Assembly: GCA_026399025.1 (NCBI GenBank)
Contig: JAPLRU010000049.1
Coordinates: 166,900-230,899, forward strand
DNA length: 64,000 nt
Direction: 5' to 3'
Source of the DNA: Methylobacter sp.
Lineage (GTDB): Bacteria > Pseudomonadota > Gammaproteobacteria > Methylococcales > Methylomonadaceae
The position numbers were made by a program, and so were the translations under genes. The notes under the pieces are model-generated. The model did no database searches, was not told the origin of the DNA, and saw only the letters and a program-made list of their open reading frames with translations. Of the stretch, positions 38,922 to 47,437 are shown piece by piece; the first letter of the stretch is position 1, and each line of letters begins with the position of its first letter.

Positions 38922-40265
38922 TCATTCCAGTCGTCCGATTTTAGCGCCGGCTGTCTCTAGGTGCTGTTTCAGTGCGCCCATACACGGTTCAAATCGGCGG
39001 CTAAACCCGCTTGCACCCATAACCCGACCTAAAAACTTACGCGCCAAAGCTTCTGCGTGACGCCAAATTTCGTTAGGTACACTGCTGTGAATCGCCGCTT
39101 CGGATAAGGCATCAGGAAGCCCGCCGCCACTGCGGGGAGCGAAAGCCATTGGGGTCATATCATAAGCGGGCGCAATGCTATAGGGCCGACCCTGTTCGGA
39201 TATAAATGATAAGTTTCCGTTGTGCATATCCGAATTGCCGATTAGCGTACCAAATGCCCATAGGATATTAGCGCTGTCCGCTGCTTCCTGATGAATTTGA
39301 CGATCATCGGCAAGGATGCGAGTAATAACCGGCCAACCACCTGTCCCTAACCCTGCAAACTCAGCATCAAGCGCGGACAAAGAATGCAACGCACGCCGTC
39401 CAAGGCTGCCGATACGGTCAAACCGCTCGACCTCAAGAAAGCGCTGGCCACCGTGGTCTATTATTTGCGTTTTGGCAGCAAGAATGCCTTCTTCGCGCAA
39501 TGTCTCAAGCGCAAGGTTTTCGGCCAGCAGTAGATCACGCCAACGCTCGCTTACCGGGCCGTCTTCCAGTTCGCTAAATTTCACAATAACATGGCGCTCT
39601 CCATCCGGGGTCGTGGCATAAGCGGTAAATTTTGGTTGTTCGCCACCGGCTGATGATCCCGGCGTCTCACCGCGCGCCGCTTCAAGCGCCAATCGGGCAT
39701 ATTCCTCAGTCTTCCGACTCAACGAAATCGGCTCAGGCATAGGGGTAGCGAGAAAACGATCCCTTGCATTTTCGCCGAGTAGTATATTTCCGACTATGTC
39801 ATGCCCATGCATCAGCAGTGCCCGCAAAGCGTGGGTATCTGTCCAATCTTTAAGCCGATCCGGTAACCCCAGTTCAGCGCCATGCCGAGCAACATACGCC
39901 CTCCCCAAATATCCTTGTGGGCGCATGTCGAACAACCACCACGGAAGTCCGTCGCTGTGAAGGGTCGTACCCTCCTCTTGCCGCATGACAAACCCATCCG
40001 GCCGAACTGGAATCAGCGTACCTAATTGCCGAATAACCCCTTTTGTATTAACCCGATAGACCGGGATATCCGGTAATCTGCGAGTGTTGTCCCGTAATGT
40101 GTAGTGAATGGATCGCGCAGCGCCAAACCGTACTATTTCACCACCAAGCTCAGCCAACGCGCGGGACATTGTCGGCTGACTAATACTTAGCTTTTCACGC
40201 AGTTGCGCCGACGATCTCGGCCCTCCAGATAGTTGCATACGGATGTAATCAGCGTGAAGTGTCAT
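38922..40265 (-). CDS. HipA-fold serine/threonine kinase toxin, HipH/YjjJ-like
   Basis: A 447-residue protein. An N-terminal winged-helix DNA-binding domain (1-65, RSSAQLREKLSISQPTMSRA) is fused to a HipA-type kinase: glycine-rich loop GSSAGGEQPKF near 205, Lys in HVIVKFSE, catalytic loop GNSDMHNGNLSF (NxDxHxxN) and the metal motif APAYDMTPMAF. This is the layout of E. coli YjjJ (HipH, 443 aa), a HipA relative with its own HTH and no separate HipB. Consistently, no antitoxin gene is adjacent. HipA kinases slow growth by phosphorylating aminoacyl-tRNA synthetases; the target here is unknown. It lies just outside the integrase remnant at 40445. Confidence 0.87.
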   Translation of the reverse strand: MTLHADYIRMQLSGGPRSSAQLREKLSISQPTMSRALAELGGEIVRFGAARSIHYTLRDNTRRLPDIPVYRVNTKGVIRQLGTLIPVRPDGFVMRQEEGTTLHSDGLPWWLFDMRPQGYLGRAYVARHGAELGLPDRLKDWTDTHALRALLMHGHDIVGNILLGENARDRFLATPMPEPISLSRKTEEYARLALEAARGETPGSSAGGEQPKFTAYATTPDGERHVIVKFSELEDGPVSERWRDLLLAENLALETLREEGILAAKTQIIDHGGQRFLEVERFDRIGSLGRRALHSLSALDAEFAGLGTGGWPVITRILADDRQIHQEAADSANILWAFGTLIGNSDMHNGNLSFISEQGRPYSIAPAYDMTPMAFAPRSGGGLPDALSEAAIHSSVPNEIWRHAEALARKFLGRVMGASGFSRRFEPCMGALKQHLETAGAKIGRLE

Positions 40266-40444
40266 TGAGCGAATAAATTAATGAATAAATTAATGAATAG
40301 ATATTATAGGTATTTTAGGGGTTATTTGGGGGAATTTCAGAGCCGGCTGTCTGTGGTCGAATCTAGGTGTATACGTATCGGGTTTGGGTCGATTAGCCCA
40401 AAATAGGTTGCAGTGATTTTCTTTTTTACTTCATGAGTCCCCCA

Positions 40445-40987
40445 CGGAACTACCAAACCACCGGCCTTTAAGCCATTCAGATCGTCGGCCCAGGATCATC
40501 ATACGCCGACGATCATCAAGATATTGTGCCCGGTTGTAGGCGGCTCTAACCTTATGAGCGATTGAAGCCGGCCAATCAGGCGCTATAGGCTCAAAGCTAA
40601 TGATGGCAAGCCTAAATCAAGGCGCTTTTCGTTTTCAGCCGTTAGTTTTCGCTCTGTCTTTATATCATTTCTGATAGCGCTGGAGTCAATGCCATTGGCA
40701 ACATTGACACGGGCCTCCTGTGCTTTGCGTCTGGCGTCGGCTAAGCCGGTAGCAGGATAGACCCCCATTGATAAGGTTTTGCGTTTACCTTTGACGGTGT
40801 AATCAAAACTCCGCCATTTAGCGCCATTGGATTTGATGAGCATATAAAGTCCGCCGCCATCATTAAGCCGTTTGTCTTCAGGCTTGGCATTGCGGAAGGT
40901 TGTTTCATAGCGCCCCTTTTTCGTTTGCCCTTGAGAAATAACCGCATCAGCCGGACAAGGTTTTCGGGATCGGCCCAGACGCGACAA
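40445..40987 (-). pseudogene. broken tyrosine integrase (P4/DUF4102 type), left end of island
   Basis: The 5' part (40583-40987) gives a DUF4102 integrase N-terminus: KRLNDGGGLYMLIKSNGAKW, GKRKTLSMGVYPATGLADAR, then EKRLDLGLP and a stop. Downstream in the same direction (about 40500-40580) a piece of the C-terminus remains, HKVRAAYNRAQYLDDRRRMM. The catalytic domain between them is missing. A second broken integrase of the same family is at 52735-53362, so two related elements have integrated in this region or one integrase has been duplicated. Confidence 0.85.
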
Positions 40988-41055
40988 AATTAATCAATCG
41001 TCACATTGACGACTGGATTTTTTGATATTTCTTAAAATTTTCCGCCTCGTCGAAT

Positions 41056-42684
41056 CTATTTACCGCTGTCAGGGGGATAAGGCAAAGGCGGCTGTCCCAG
41101 CTCTACGAGAAATTGGTTATGCTTACCAGTACCGGCGCCAATTTTATTCTCCAAATCAACTAACACGGCATTGACCGCCTGCAAATCAATTTGCACTTCT
41201 GTTTTGGCAGTGCTGACATAACGCGAAATATTTAAATTAAAATCGTTTTTCGCAATTTCTTCCATTGAAACGCGGCGGGAATAACGCTCTACTTTTGTAC
41301 GGTATTGATACGTTTCGACAATCTTGTCGATATGTTCCGGCAGTAAACGGTTTTGGCGTTTGCCTTTTTCAAAATATTCACTGGCATTGATAAACAGCAC
41401 GTCATCGGGCTTTTTGCATTTTTTCAATACCAGAATACAAACCGGGATGCCGGTCGAAAAAAACAGATTGGCAGGCAAGCCGATGACAGTATCAATATGC
41501 CCGTCTTTTAACAGCTTGGTGCGAATACGTTCCTCTGCACCTCCGCGAAATAAAACCCCGTGCGGCAAAATAATCGCCATCGTGCCCTGCTCGCTTAGAA
41601 AATGAAAACCGTGCAGCAAAAAGGCAAAATCGGCGGCGGATTTCGGCGCAAGACCATAGCTTTTAAAACGGAAGTCTTCGGCCAAGGCTTCGCTTGGCTC
41701 CCAGCGGTAACTAAACGGCGGATTAGCGACCACCGCGTCGCATTGCAGTTTTTTGGCGGGGTTCATTTCTTTGAGAATATCCCAATCGTTGAGCAATGAA
41801 TCGCCGTGGTGAATTTCAAATTCGGAATCCTTCACGCCATGCAGCAGCATATTCATCCGCGCTAAGTTGTAAGTGGTGATATTGGATTCCTGGCCGTAAA
41901 TTTTACCGATGCCATGCGCCCCAAGTTGTTTGCGCACGTTCAAAAGTAACGAACCGGAACCGCAAGCGAAATCCAGCACCTTATCGAGCTTAAGCTTTTT
42001 GCCGGTGGCGGGTTCCTGGCTGTCGAGGGTGACGATTTCGGAAAGAATCGTGGAGATTTGTTGCGGCGTGTAGAACTCACCGGCTTTTTTGCCCGAGCCT
42101 GAGGCAAACTGGCCGATCAGATATTCGTAGGCATCGCCCAACATATCGGTATTGCTTGAGAATCCGGCAATGCCTGCGGCGATTTTGCTGATGATGTTGC
42201 ACAGTTTGGCGTTGCGCTCGGTGTAGTTTTTGCCCAGTTTTTCGGAATTGAGGTTAATTTCCGAAAACAGCCCTTGAAAGGTGCTTTCAAAACTTTGGTT
42301 TTCGATGTATTTAAAACCTTGTTCCAAGATGTGCAGCAACTCGCCGTTTTGGGTTCTGGCCAGCTCGGCAATACTGTTCCACAGATGCTGAGGTTCAATC
42401 ACATAATGCACTTTGCGGCGCATTTGTTTTTCAAATTCCGCCGCGTCATCGGCGTTTTCTAAATACCAGACCGACAGCGGCGCACGTTTGTCATCATCCG
42501 CCAGTTTCGGGTAATCCGCCCCCAATTCTTTTTGGGCGGCGGTTTCGTAGTTGTCCGACAGATAGCGCAAAAACAGGAATGACAACATGTAGTCGCGGAA
42601 ATCGTCGGCGTTCATCGCGCCGCGCAATTGGTCGGCGATGCTCCAAAGTGTGCTGCCCAGTTGGTTGAGTTGTTGATCGGTCAT
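41056..42684 (-). CDS. hsdM: type I restriction-modification system methyltransferase subunit
   Basis: A 542-residue N6-adenine methyltransferase subunit. HsdM N-terminal helical domain (1-150), SAM-binding motif I FACGSGSLL (239-247) and the catalytic motif NPPF (321-324); C-terminal region to 542 contacts HsdS. It methylates the site read by HsdS and is needed by HsdR. The ATG overlaps the upstream vapC stop (ATGA). Two orphan copies of this gene's first codons lie upstream at 43318-43354 and 44509-44532, showing where hsdM once began before cassettes were inserted. Last gene of the operon. Confidence 0.96.
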   Translation of the reverse strand: MTDQQLNQLGSTLWSIADQLRGAMNADDFRDYMLSFLFLRYLSDNYETAAQKELGADYPKLADDDKRAPLSVWYLENADDAAEFEKQMRRKVHYVIEPQHLWNSIAELARTQNGELLHILEQGFKYIENQSFESTFQGLFSEINLNSEKLGKNYTERNAKLCNIISKIAAGIAGFSSNTDMLGDAYEYLIGQFASGSGKKAGEFYTPQQISTILSEIVTLDSQEPATGKKLKLDKVLDFACGSGSLLLNVRKQLGAHGIGKIYGQESNITTYNLARMNMLLHGVKDSEFEIHHGDSLLNDWDILKEMNPAKKLQCDAVVANPPFSYRWEPSEALAEDFRFKSYGLAPKSAADFAFLLHGFHFLSEQGTMAIILPHGVLFRGGAEERIRTKLLKDGHIDTVIGLPANLFFSTGIPVCILVLKKCKKPDDVLFINASEYFEKGKRQNRLLPEHIDKIVETYQYRTKVERYSRRVSMEEIAKNDFNLNISRYVSTAKTEVQIDLQAVNAVLVDLENKIGAGTGKHNQFLVELGQPPLPYPPDSGK

Positions 42685-43073
42685 AGATTGTCTGATGATT
42701 GGTCGGCGCGTCGAATAAATTGATTGAGTTTGTTGTCAAATGTGAAAATTTCTTGTTGTTCTACCGTATGGTAGGCACAGAGCAAGGTATCAACAAAATC
42801 CAGGCTGCTGGTGCTGTAGTATTCGAGTGCTTTTAGAAAGACTTCGGGCTTATCCATCGTCACCAGTGCTTCATTCACTAAACTCGTCAACTGTTGTTGA
42901 ATGGTTTTTCGGTCAACGCTATAGACTTTTTGCAGCACATATACCACTTCACACGCCGCTTCGATTGGTAAGGTAACAGCTTGTTGTTCAAGAACTTCTG
43001 CTGACTTGGGCGATAATTCTTCATGATCGTCCAAGATGTAGCGCAAAATGATATTGGCATCAACCATGCTCAT
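42681..43073 (-). CDS. PIN-domain toxin, VapC family (module 4)
   Basis: A PIN-fold RNase of about 130 residues with all expected acidic residues: Asp in MVDANIILRYIL, Glu in ACEVVYVLQ, Asp in DFVDTLLCAYH and Asp in FTFDNKLNQF. VapC toxins cut tRNA or rRNA. The start could be the ATG at 43073 (used), the ATG at 43067 or a GTG at 43082; all overlap the antitoxin stop at 43060. Its stop overlaps hsdM (ATGA), so a toxin is translationally coupled to the methyltransferase. The module lies between two copies of the hsdM start. Confidence 0.82.
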   Translation of the reverse strand: MSMVDANIILRYILDDHEELSPKSAEVLEQQAVTLPIEAACEVVYVLQKVYSVDRKTIQQQLTSLVNEALVTMDKPEVFLKALEYYSTSSLDFVDTLLCAYHTVEQQEIFTFDNKLNQFIRRADQSSDNL

Positions 43074-43302
43074 ATTTTTCACTCACTGCTTCTTGCCATG
43101 CGTCTTGTTCCTTGGCAATCAATTCAGGATTGGCATAGTGTTTCAAGGCTCCGCGTAAACTCTTTTTTTGAACCGGCGAAGGTGTGTCCAGTTGTGGCAT
43201 GGCAAGAACGATAATTTCAACTTTTTGCCCCCAGAACTGTTTAGGCAGTTGAAGATGGACTTTGCCATTTTCTACTGTTTGAATTTCACGAATCGCTTCC
43301 AT
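43060..43302 (-). CDS. antitoxin of the VapBC pair (module 4)
   Basis: An 80-residue protein. The N-terminal half looks like an AbrB/MazE-type swapped-hairpin domain (IREIQTVENGKVHLQLPKQF, VEIIVLAMP) and the C-terminal half (LRGALKHYANPELI...EQDAWQEAVSEKYEHG) is the usual toxin-wrapping tail. It overlaps the PIN toxin gene. It would neutralise the toxin and repress the module. Inserted just downstream of an orphan hsdM start (43318-43354). Confidence 0.8.
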   Translation of the reverse strand: MEAIREIQTVENGKVHLQLPKQFWGQKVEIIVLAMPQLDTPSPVQKKSLRGALKHYANPELIAKEQDAWQEAVSEKYEHG

Positions 43303-43317
43303 TTATTAATACCTCTT

Positions 43318-43354
43318 GTTTGCTGCTCAGTTGGTTGAGTTGTTGATAGGCCAT
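43318..43354 (-). pseudogene. orphan hsdM 5' end, copy 2
   Basis: ATG at 43354, two bp after the prrC stop, followed by codons for MAYQQLNQLSSK. This matches MTDQQLNQLGST at the intact hsdM start, with only a few base differences over about 35 bp (ATCAACAACTCAACCAACTG is identical in both). It is cut off where the vapBC module begins, so prrC was formerly followed directly by hsdM. Confidence 0.85.
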
Positions 43355-43356
43355 GC

Positions 43357-44430
43357 TTAACTTGCTGTATATACAAAATTATATTTTTTAACGAGTTTTC
43401 TGAATATATCGTTAAAGTAACTTTGTTCTGTGGCATTCATCATTTCTGTTTGATTGTAATAAACGCTTTTATGCGAATGGCTGTTTATTACGATCATAAT
43501 CTCTTCAACATTTTCGATACCTATTTCTCTTAATGTGTGGCTAGCTTTTCCGGTTCCTAAAAATGATGCAATATTTTCTATAAGCTGCCTTAACAAGGCA
43601 AAGTGATAGGTATATAGTTGATTTTTAGTTGCTTTATCTAAAACTTGCAAAAGATGTAAGTGATAAAGAAAGACACTCCGCTTTGGTGTTTCAAGCACTA
43701 GTTTTTCGCCCACTCGTTTTAAAATTTTTAATCCGGTTAATTTGTCATACCGACCACTTTTCTCACCTTTTTTAAGTCGGTCGGCTAAAATAGAAAACAA
43801 ACCAATATGGTGAGTAGTAATGATGATCCGCTTTTTCAGATAGTGATTTTCAATTTGCTGAAATATGGTATCAGCAGTAATAAAAATATTATGCTCATCA
43901 AGACTAGATACTGGATCGTCAATAAATATATGAGCATCTTGCACATCAGCCCACCCATCCACGTCTAACAAAGCCAAGAAAAAGCACCAGACAAAAATTC
44001 TTTCTTCTCCACGAGAAATTTTTATTGCAGTTTCTTCATCATCTTCTATAAAGAAAGTGACAGATTCGATACCTTTTTCAATATCTTGATAAGGGCTAAA
44101 TCGAAAACGATACTCAGGCGAATACATAGCAAGTTTATCCATAACCAAATCTGAATTTTCATATAAAAAGCTATGGAATTTATTTAAACTGCTAGGCAAT
44201 ATGTTTAGCTGTATATTTACGCCGTCATTTTCTTCGTCATTATCCCAAACAAACAAATCTTCGCTGAAGGCATTGTAATAAACTCCCGTATGTTTACCGC
44301 TTTCCGGGTCTTTTGTTGCATTTTTAAAAGCAACAGATAGCCGTGTTTTTCCTGTAGCATTAAAGGCATAAATGAGAACAATATTCTCGTCCAATTTTGT
44401 AAGTTGATTGGCAATGGTATCTAAACTCAT
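43357..44430 (-). CDS. prrC: PrrC-family anticodon nuclease
   Basis: A 357-residue protein matching E. coli PrrC by pattern from memory. NTPase part: Walker A-like YAFNATGKTR (21-30), YYNAFSEDLFVWDND (51-65), ABC signature-like ISRGEERIFVW (138-148), Walker B FIDDPVSSLDEH (169-180) and ITTHH (204-208). Nuclease part: YHLHL, YHFALLRQLIENIASFLG and NSHSHKS, giving R281, E285 and H318 as likely equivalents of the R320-E324-H356 triad of E. coli PrrC. PrrC is held silent by its type I RM partner and cuts tRNA-Lys at the anticodon when a phage disables restriction. The start overlaps an hsdS tail remnant (ATGA), and PrrC genes typically follow hsdS. It lies inside the hsd operon, as required. The Walker A Gly is Ala here. 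Confidence 0.9.
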   Translation of the reverse strand: MSLDTIANQLTKLDENIVLIYAFNATGKTRLSVAFKNATKDPESGKHTGVYYNAFSEDLFVWDNDEENDGVNIQLNILPSSLNKFHSFLYENSDLVMDKLAMYSPEYRFRFSPYQDIEKGIESVTFFIEDDEETAIKISRGEERIFVWCFFLALLDVDGWADVQDAHIFIDDPVSSLDEHNIFITADTIFQQIENHYLKKRIIITTHHIGLFSILADRLKKGEKSGRYDKLTGLKILKRVGEKLVLETPKRSVFLYHLHLLQVLDKATKNQLYTYHFALLRQLIENIASFLGTGKASHTLREIGIENVEEIMIVINSHSHKSVYYNQTEMMNATEQSYFNDIFRKLVKKYNFVYTAS

Positions 44431-44532
44431 GTATCTATCTCATCCATTGCAGGAAAAAGCTGCTGCATCAGGCCTTTTTTGTGGGTTTTGAGGGCTACGA
44501 CTTTTTAGCTTGTTTAAATCCTGTTCGGTCAT
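44427..44532 (-). pseudogene. junction of orphan hsdM 5' end (copy 1) and orphan hsdS 3' end
   Basis: Two remnants meet here. 44509-44532 starts with an ATG overlapping the small upstream gene (ATGA) and reads MTEQDLNKL, a divergent hsdM start. It runs, out of frame, into 44427-44512, which in its own frame reads KVVALKTHKKGLMQQLFPAMDEIDT and a stop, matching QKVEALLTHKKGLMQQLFPA at the end of the intact HsdS. The stop overlaps the prrC ATG (TGA/ATGA). So prrC arrived with the tail of its own hsdS and landed inside an hsdM start. Confidence 0.84.
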
Positions 44533-44732
44533 GATTTTTGCCCGTGCCTCAGTTCCATTGCTTTTCTGCTAATAGCTTCGATGCTGTCATCGGCATCTAT
44601 ACCCTGCCGCCATTGGGTATAGTCAAAAGGTTCTCTTTGAATTAAAGCAATAAAACGCTCCATTTCAATATCACCCAGATATTGAGCCGGAATTTGCACG
44701 CCTTTTACTCGTATTTCTGTATCGGTCATCAT
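44529..44732 (-). CDS. small conserved-looking protein between DUF1016 gene and prrC
   Basis: A 67-residue protein (MTDTEIRVKGVQIPAQYLGD, ERFIALIQREPFDYTQWRQG, DDSIEAISRKAMELR). I do not recognise a named family. The shape, a short acidic-basic helical protein ending in an amphipathic helix, and the position behind a nuclease gene suggest an antitoxin-like or regulatory partner, but this is a guess. It starts 7 bp after the DUF1016 gene and its stop overlaps an orphan hsdM start (ATGA). Confidence 0.6.
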   Translation of the reverse strand: MMTDTEIRVKGVQIPAQYLGDIEMERFIALIQREPFDYTQWRQGIDADDSIEAISRKAMELRHGQKS

Positions 44733-44739
44733 GCCGCCT

Positions 44740-45735
44740 TCATGCCTGCGTGTTAATCAGCCGTTTTTCCCGCGCAAGCTCGGCAATCAGCTCTTCTTCA
44801 GTGGGCAATACCCGCTGATACTTTGAAGCGAAAAGTTGCTGATTACCATCGAGTACAGAATATTTGACGATGGTTTCGTCTTTGCTGTCACAGAGAATAA
44901 TGCCAATGGTGGGATTGTCGTCTTCGCCTCGTTTGAGATCGTCAAACATTCTGACATACATATCCATTTGCCCAATATCCTGATGACTGAGTTTGTCGGT
45001 CTTTAGGTCAATGATGACAAAACACTTGAGCAGATAATTGTAGAAAACCAAGTCAATATAGAAATGGCTGGTTTCGGTGCTGATACGCATCTGCCGCGCC
45101 ACGAAACTGAAACCTTTGCCCAATTCCAGCAGAAATTTTTGTAATTCATTGATAATGGCCTGTTCCAGCCTGCTTTCTTTCAACTGCCCGGTTTCCGGCA
45201 ATTGCAAAAATTCCAGTACATAGGGATCTTTGATGAATTCCAAATGGAGGGAATCGCTGGATAATTTTGACGGTTCGGTTTGTGTAGCAAGCAAACGCCG
45301 GTAGCTATGGCTTTTGATATTGCGTTCCAGTTGGCGCACCGTCCATTGCTGTTCGCGTGTTTCCTTGCAGTAATATTCAATGGCCTCAGGCGATTCAAGC
45401 CGCATAATCAGGCGCAAATGACTCCAGCCCAATTTGCTACACAGTGTGTAGCAAATCGTTTTATCAGGGAAGGTCAGGTAAAACTGGCGAAAATTGCGCA
45501 GATTGGCGTATGAAAAGCCCTTGCCGAAATTGGAAGAAAGCTCTTTTGAAAGATTTTCCAATAGCCGTTGTCCATATACAGCACGGCTATCGCCACGCTG
45601 TTCTTCTTCGACAATACGCTGACCAATCAGCCAATAGGCTTCGACCATTGCGGCATTCACCGCTGAACGGGCTTTGTGCCGCGCCTGTTCGAGTATGTTT
45701 TTTATATCGCTGTGAAAAGAGGTTAATGCGTTCAT
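44740..45735 (-). CDS. DUF1016/YhcG-family PD-(D/E)XK nuclease
   Basis: A 331-residue protein of the YhcG type. N-terminal DUF1016 domain (about 10-150, NAAMVEAYWLIGQRIVEEEQ, GKGFSYANLRNFRQFYLTFP) and a C-terminal PD-(D/E)XK-like nuclease domain (170-315) with the core FYIDLVFYNYLLKCFVIIDL followed by KTDKL; the Asp of YIDLV and the Asp-x-Lys of DLKT are the candidate catalytic residues. Proteins of this family are often found with type I RM genes and other defence systems, and also in toxin-like contexts. The ATG overlaps the hsdS stop (ATGA), so it is translated with hsdS. Confidence 0.85.
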   Translation of the reverse strand: MNALTSFHSDIKNILEQARHKARSAVNAAMVEAYWLIGQRIVEEEQRGDSRAVYGQRLLENLSKELSSNFGKGFSYANLRNFRQFYLTFPDKTICYTLCSKLGWSHLRLIMRLESPEAIEYYCKETREQQWTVRQLERNIKSHSYRRLLATQTEPSKLSSDSLHLEFIKDPYVLEFLQLPETGQLKESRLEQAIINELQKFLLELGKGFSFVARQMRISTETSHFYIDLVFYNYLLKCFVIIDLKTDKLSHQDIGQMDMYVRMFDDLKRGEDDNPTIGIILCDSKDETIVKYSVLDGNQQLFASKYQRVLPTEEELIAELAREKRLINTQA

Positions 45736-46997
45736 GCGTTCACCTCGTCCACAGCCGGAAAAAGCTGCTGCATCAGGCCTTTTTTGTGGGTAAGGAGTGC
45801 TTCGACTTTTTGGGATTGCGCGGCAATCAGTTCATCGAGAGAAGATAGGCAAGCGGCGATTTTTTGTTGTTCCGGCTCTGATGGAAAGTAAATTTTAGTA
45901 CTTGCCACTATTTTGTTTGAGCTATGACGTACAGTAGAACCGGTTGCTGTATTTTTGATTCTTTTGTGATAAGGGTCAGACAAAAAAAAGTAGAGTAAAA
46001 ATCGTGTTTCTATACTGCCCTTAGGAATAACTCTTACAATTCGCTGATTTAATAAAACTTCACCATCATCTTTAGTTAACAAAATAGGTTTTCCCAGCAG
46101 TTCACATGAAGGTGTCAAATCAGTCAGCAGCAATAGTAAATCACCTTCTTTACATACATATTTTTGGTCAAAATATTCTGTAGTGAATTTAGTATTTTCT
46201 TCGTTAAAGTTTGCATACCCATTTTTTGAGAAGTTTTTAGGAGTAAGAAGTTTTTTACCTTTATCAGAAAAGTATTCACTTTGAAACGCATACCCAGATT
46301 GTAAGTCAACAAGACTTTCAAGATTCGTTTCATTCCATTCCTCCCGAAACTCAGGAAAGCGCAGTTTAGGCACGGTTTCGCCTTCTGCGGGGAAAAGCTG
46401 CTGCATCAGGCCTTTTTTATGGGTATTGAGGGCTTCGACTTTTTGGGTTTGCGCGGTAATCAGTTCATCAAGGGAAGACAGGCAGGCGGCGATTTTTTGT
46501 TGTTCAGATAGTTCTGGAATATTGAGGTTTAGTTTTTTTAGTTGGCTTGAATATAGATGCACTACTGAAATGCCTTGTGCCAATTGAGCTATATCTTTCT
46601 TTTTGGCATTGTTTAAGTAATACGATAGAAAAACACCATTCATTTTTGAACGAATAATATTTAAATCACCACCTAACGCAATACCGCTTTTTAATACACA
46701 TGAAGCAGTAGCTATGTCTATTTGTGTTTCGCCTGATGCTGGAATAATTACATCATTAGCTTCACTTAATACTAAATCATCGGCTGGCATATCTGTGTAA
46801 GATATGACTGATTCTATTGTCTCATTGTAATAAGTATAAAGCTCGCCATATCTAATACACGGTTGTTTACCATTCGGCGATATATCTGATTTAGAAATTC
46901 CTTTGCCCTTTGCAAATATCGCAATATCTTCAAACCTCTTTTTTTTCCACTCCACCGCATCCCGAAACTCAGGAAACCGCAATACCGGCACATTCAT
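45732..46997 (-). CDS. hsdS: type I restriction-modification specificity subunit
   Basis: A 421-residue HsdS with two target-recognition domains, each followed by a nearly identical conserved region: EQQKIAACLSSLDELITAQT and EQQKIAACLSSLDELIAAQS, each with THKKGLMQQLFPA. TRD 1 covers about 1-165 and TRD 2 about 210-375, each opening with LRFPEFR. The repeats make the circular symmetry that lets HsdS bind a bipartite site and also allow TRD swapping. The start overlaps the vapC stop of module 3 (ATGA) and the stop overlaps the DUF1016 gene. Partial hsdS copies lie at 48478-48516 (5' end) and 44427-44512 (3' end). Confidence 0.95.
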   Translation of the reverse strand: MNVPVLRFPEFRDAVEWKKKRFEDIAIFAKGKGISKSDISPNGKQPCIRYGELYTYYNETIESVISYTDMPADDLVLSEANDVIIPASGETQIDIATASCVLKSGIALGGDLNIIRSKMNGVFLSYYLNNAKKKDIAQLAQGISVVHLYSSQLKKLNLNIPELSEQQKIAACLSSLDELITAQTQKVEALNTHKKGLMQQLFPAEGETVPKLRFPEFREEWNETNLESLVDLQSGYAFQSEYFSDKGKKLLTPKNFSKNGYANFNEENTKFTTEYFDQKYVCKEGDLLLLLTDLTPSCELLGKPILLTKDDGEVLLNQRIVRVIPKGSIETRFLLYFFLSDPYHKRIKNTATGSTVRHSSNKIVASTKIYFPSEPEQQKIAACLSSLDELIAAQSQKVEALLTHKKGLMQQLFPAVDEVNA

Positions 46998-47437
46998 AAA
47001 ATACTCTCCCAGTCACGCAATAACACAATATGCCCTAATTGCTGAGTTTTATTAAAATGTCGTTTGTCGGCAGTAATGAAATAACCATCATTTAGAATAG
47101 CTAAAGCGTGATAACAGGCATCATAAAACGAAGGAAATCCCGATTTTTCATGGCCAACTTCACAAATTTGCAACGATTTTTCTATACTTGGCTTTTCCAA
47201 TTCAATAAGCTGAAAACCCAAGTCCTGGCATTTAACGATAATGTCATAAATTTGTTCTGCTGGAATACTATTAATTTTTGCAACCGCTAAAACTTCATAT
47301 AAAAATAAACTTGGGACAATCGTTTTATATTTCTGTTTTGTTAGTGTATCGATTAAATTAATGGCGTGTTCCCTATCGGGTTCGTCTAAAAACAGCTTGT
47401 TAAAAACACAAGAGTCTAAAACTATTTTATTTTTCAT
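46994..47437 (-). CDS. PIN-domain toxin (module 3)
   Basis: A 147-residue PIN-fold protein with a full set of acidic residues: Asp in IVLDSCVFNKLFL, Glu in LYEVLAVAK, Asp in FYDACYHALA and Asp in TADKRHF. It overlaps its antitoxin gene by 11 bp upstream and hsdS by ATGA downstream, so this toxin is locked into the RM operon's translation. Expected to be a VapC-type RNase. Confidence 0.84.
   Translation of the reverse strand: MKNKIVLDSCVFNKLFLDEPDREHAINLIDTLTKQKYKTIVPSLFLYEVLAVAKINSIPAEQIYDIIVKCQDLGFQLIELEKPSIEKSLQICEVGHEKSGFPSFYDACYHALAILNDGYFITADKRHFNKTQQLGHIVLLRDWESIL

Noticed and set aside
38647..39060. 137-codon plus-strand frame
   Set aside because: Overlaps the 3' end of the HipH-like gene, has no protein-like pattern and no ribosome site.
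40266..40444. possible far attachment site matching the tRNA-Leu 3' end
   Set aside because: Short matches only (gccgg, gtcgaatc); nothing long enough to be a convincing att repeat.
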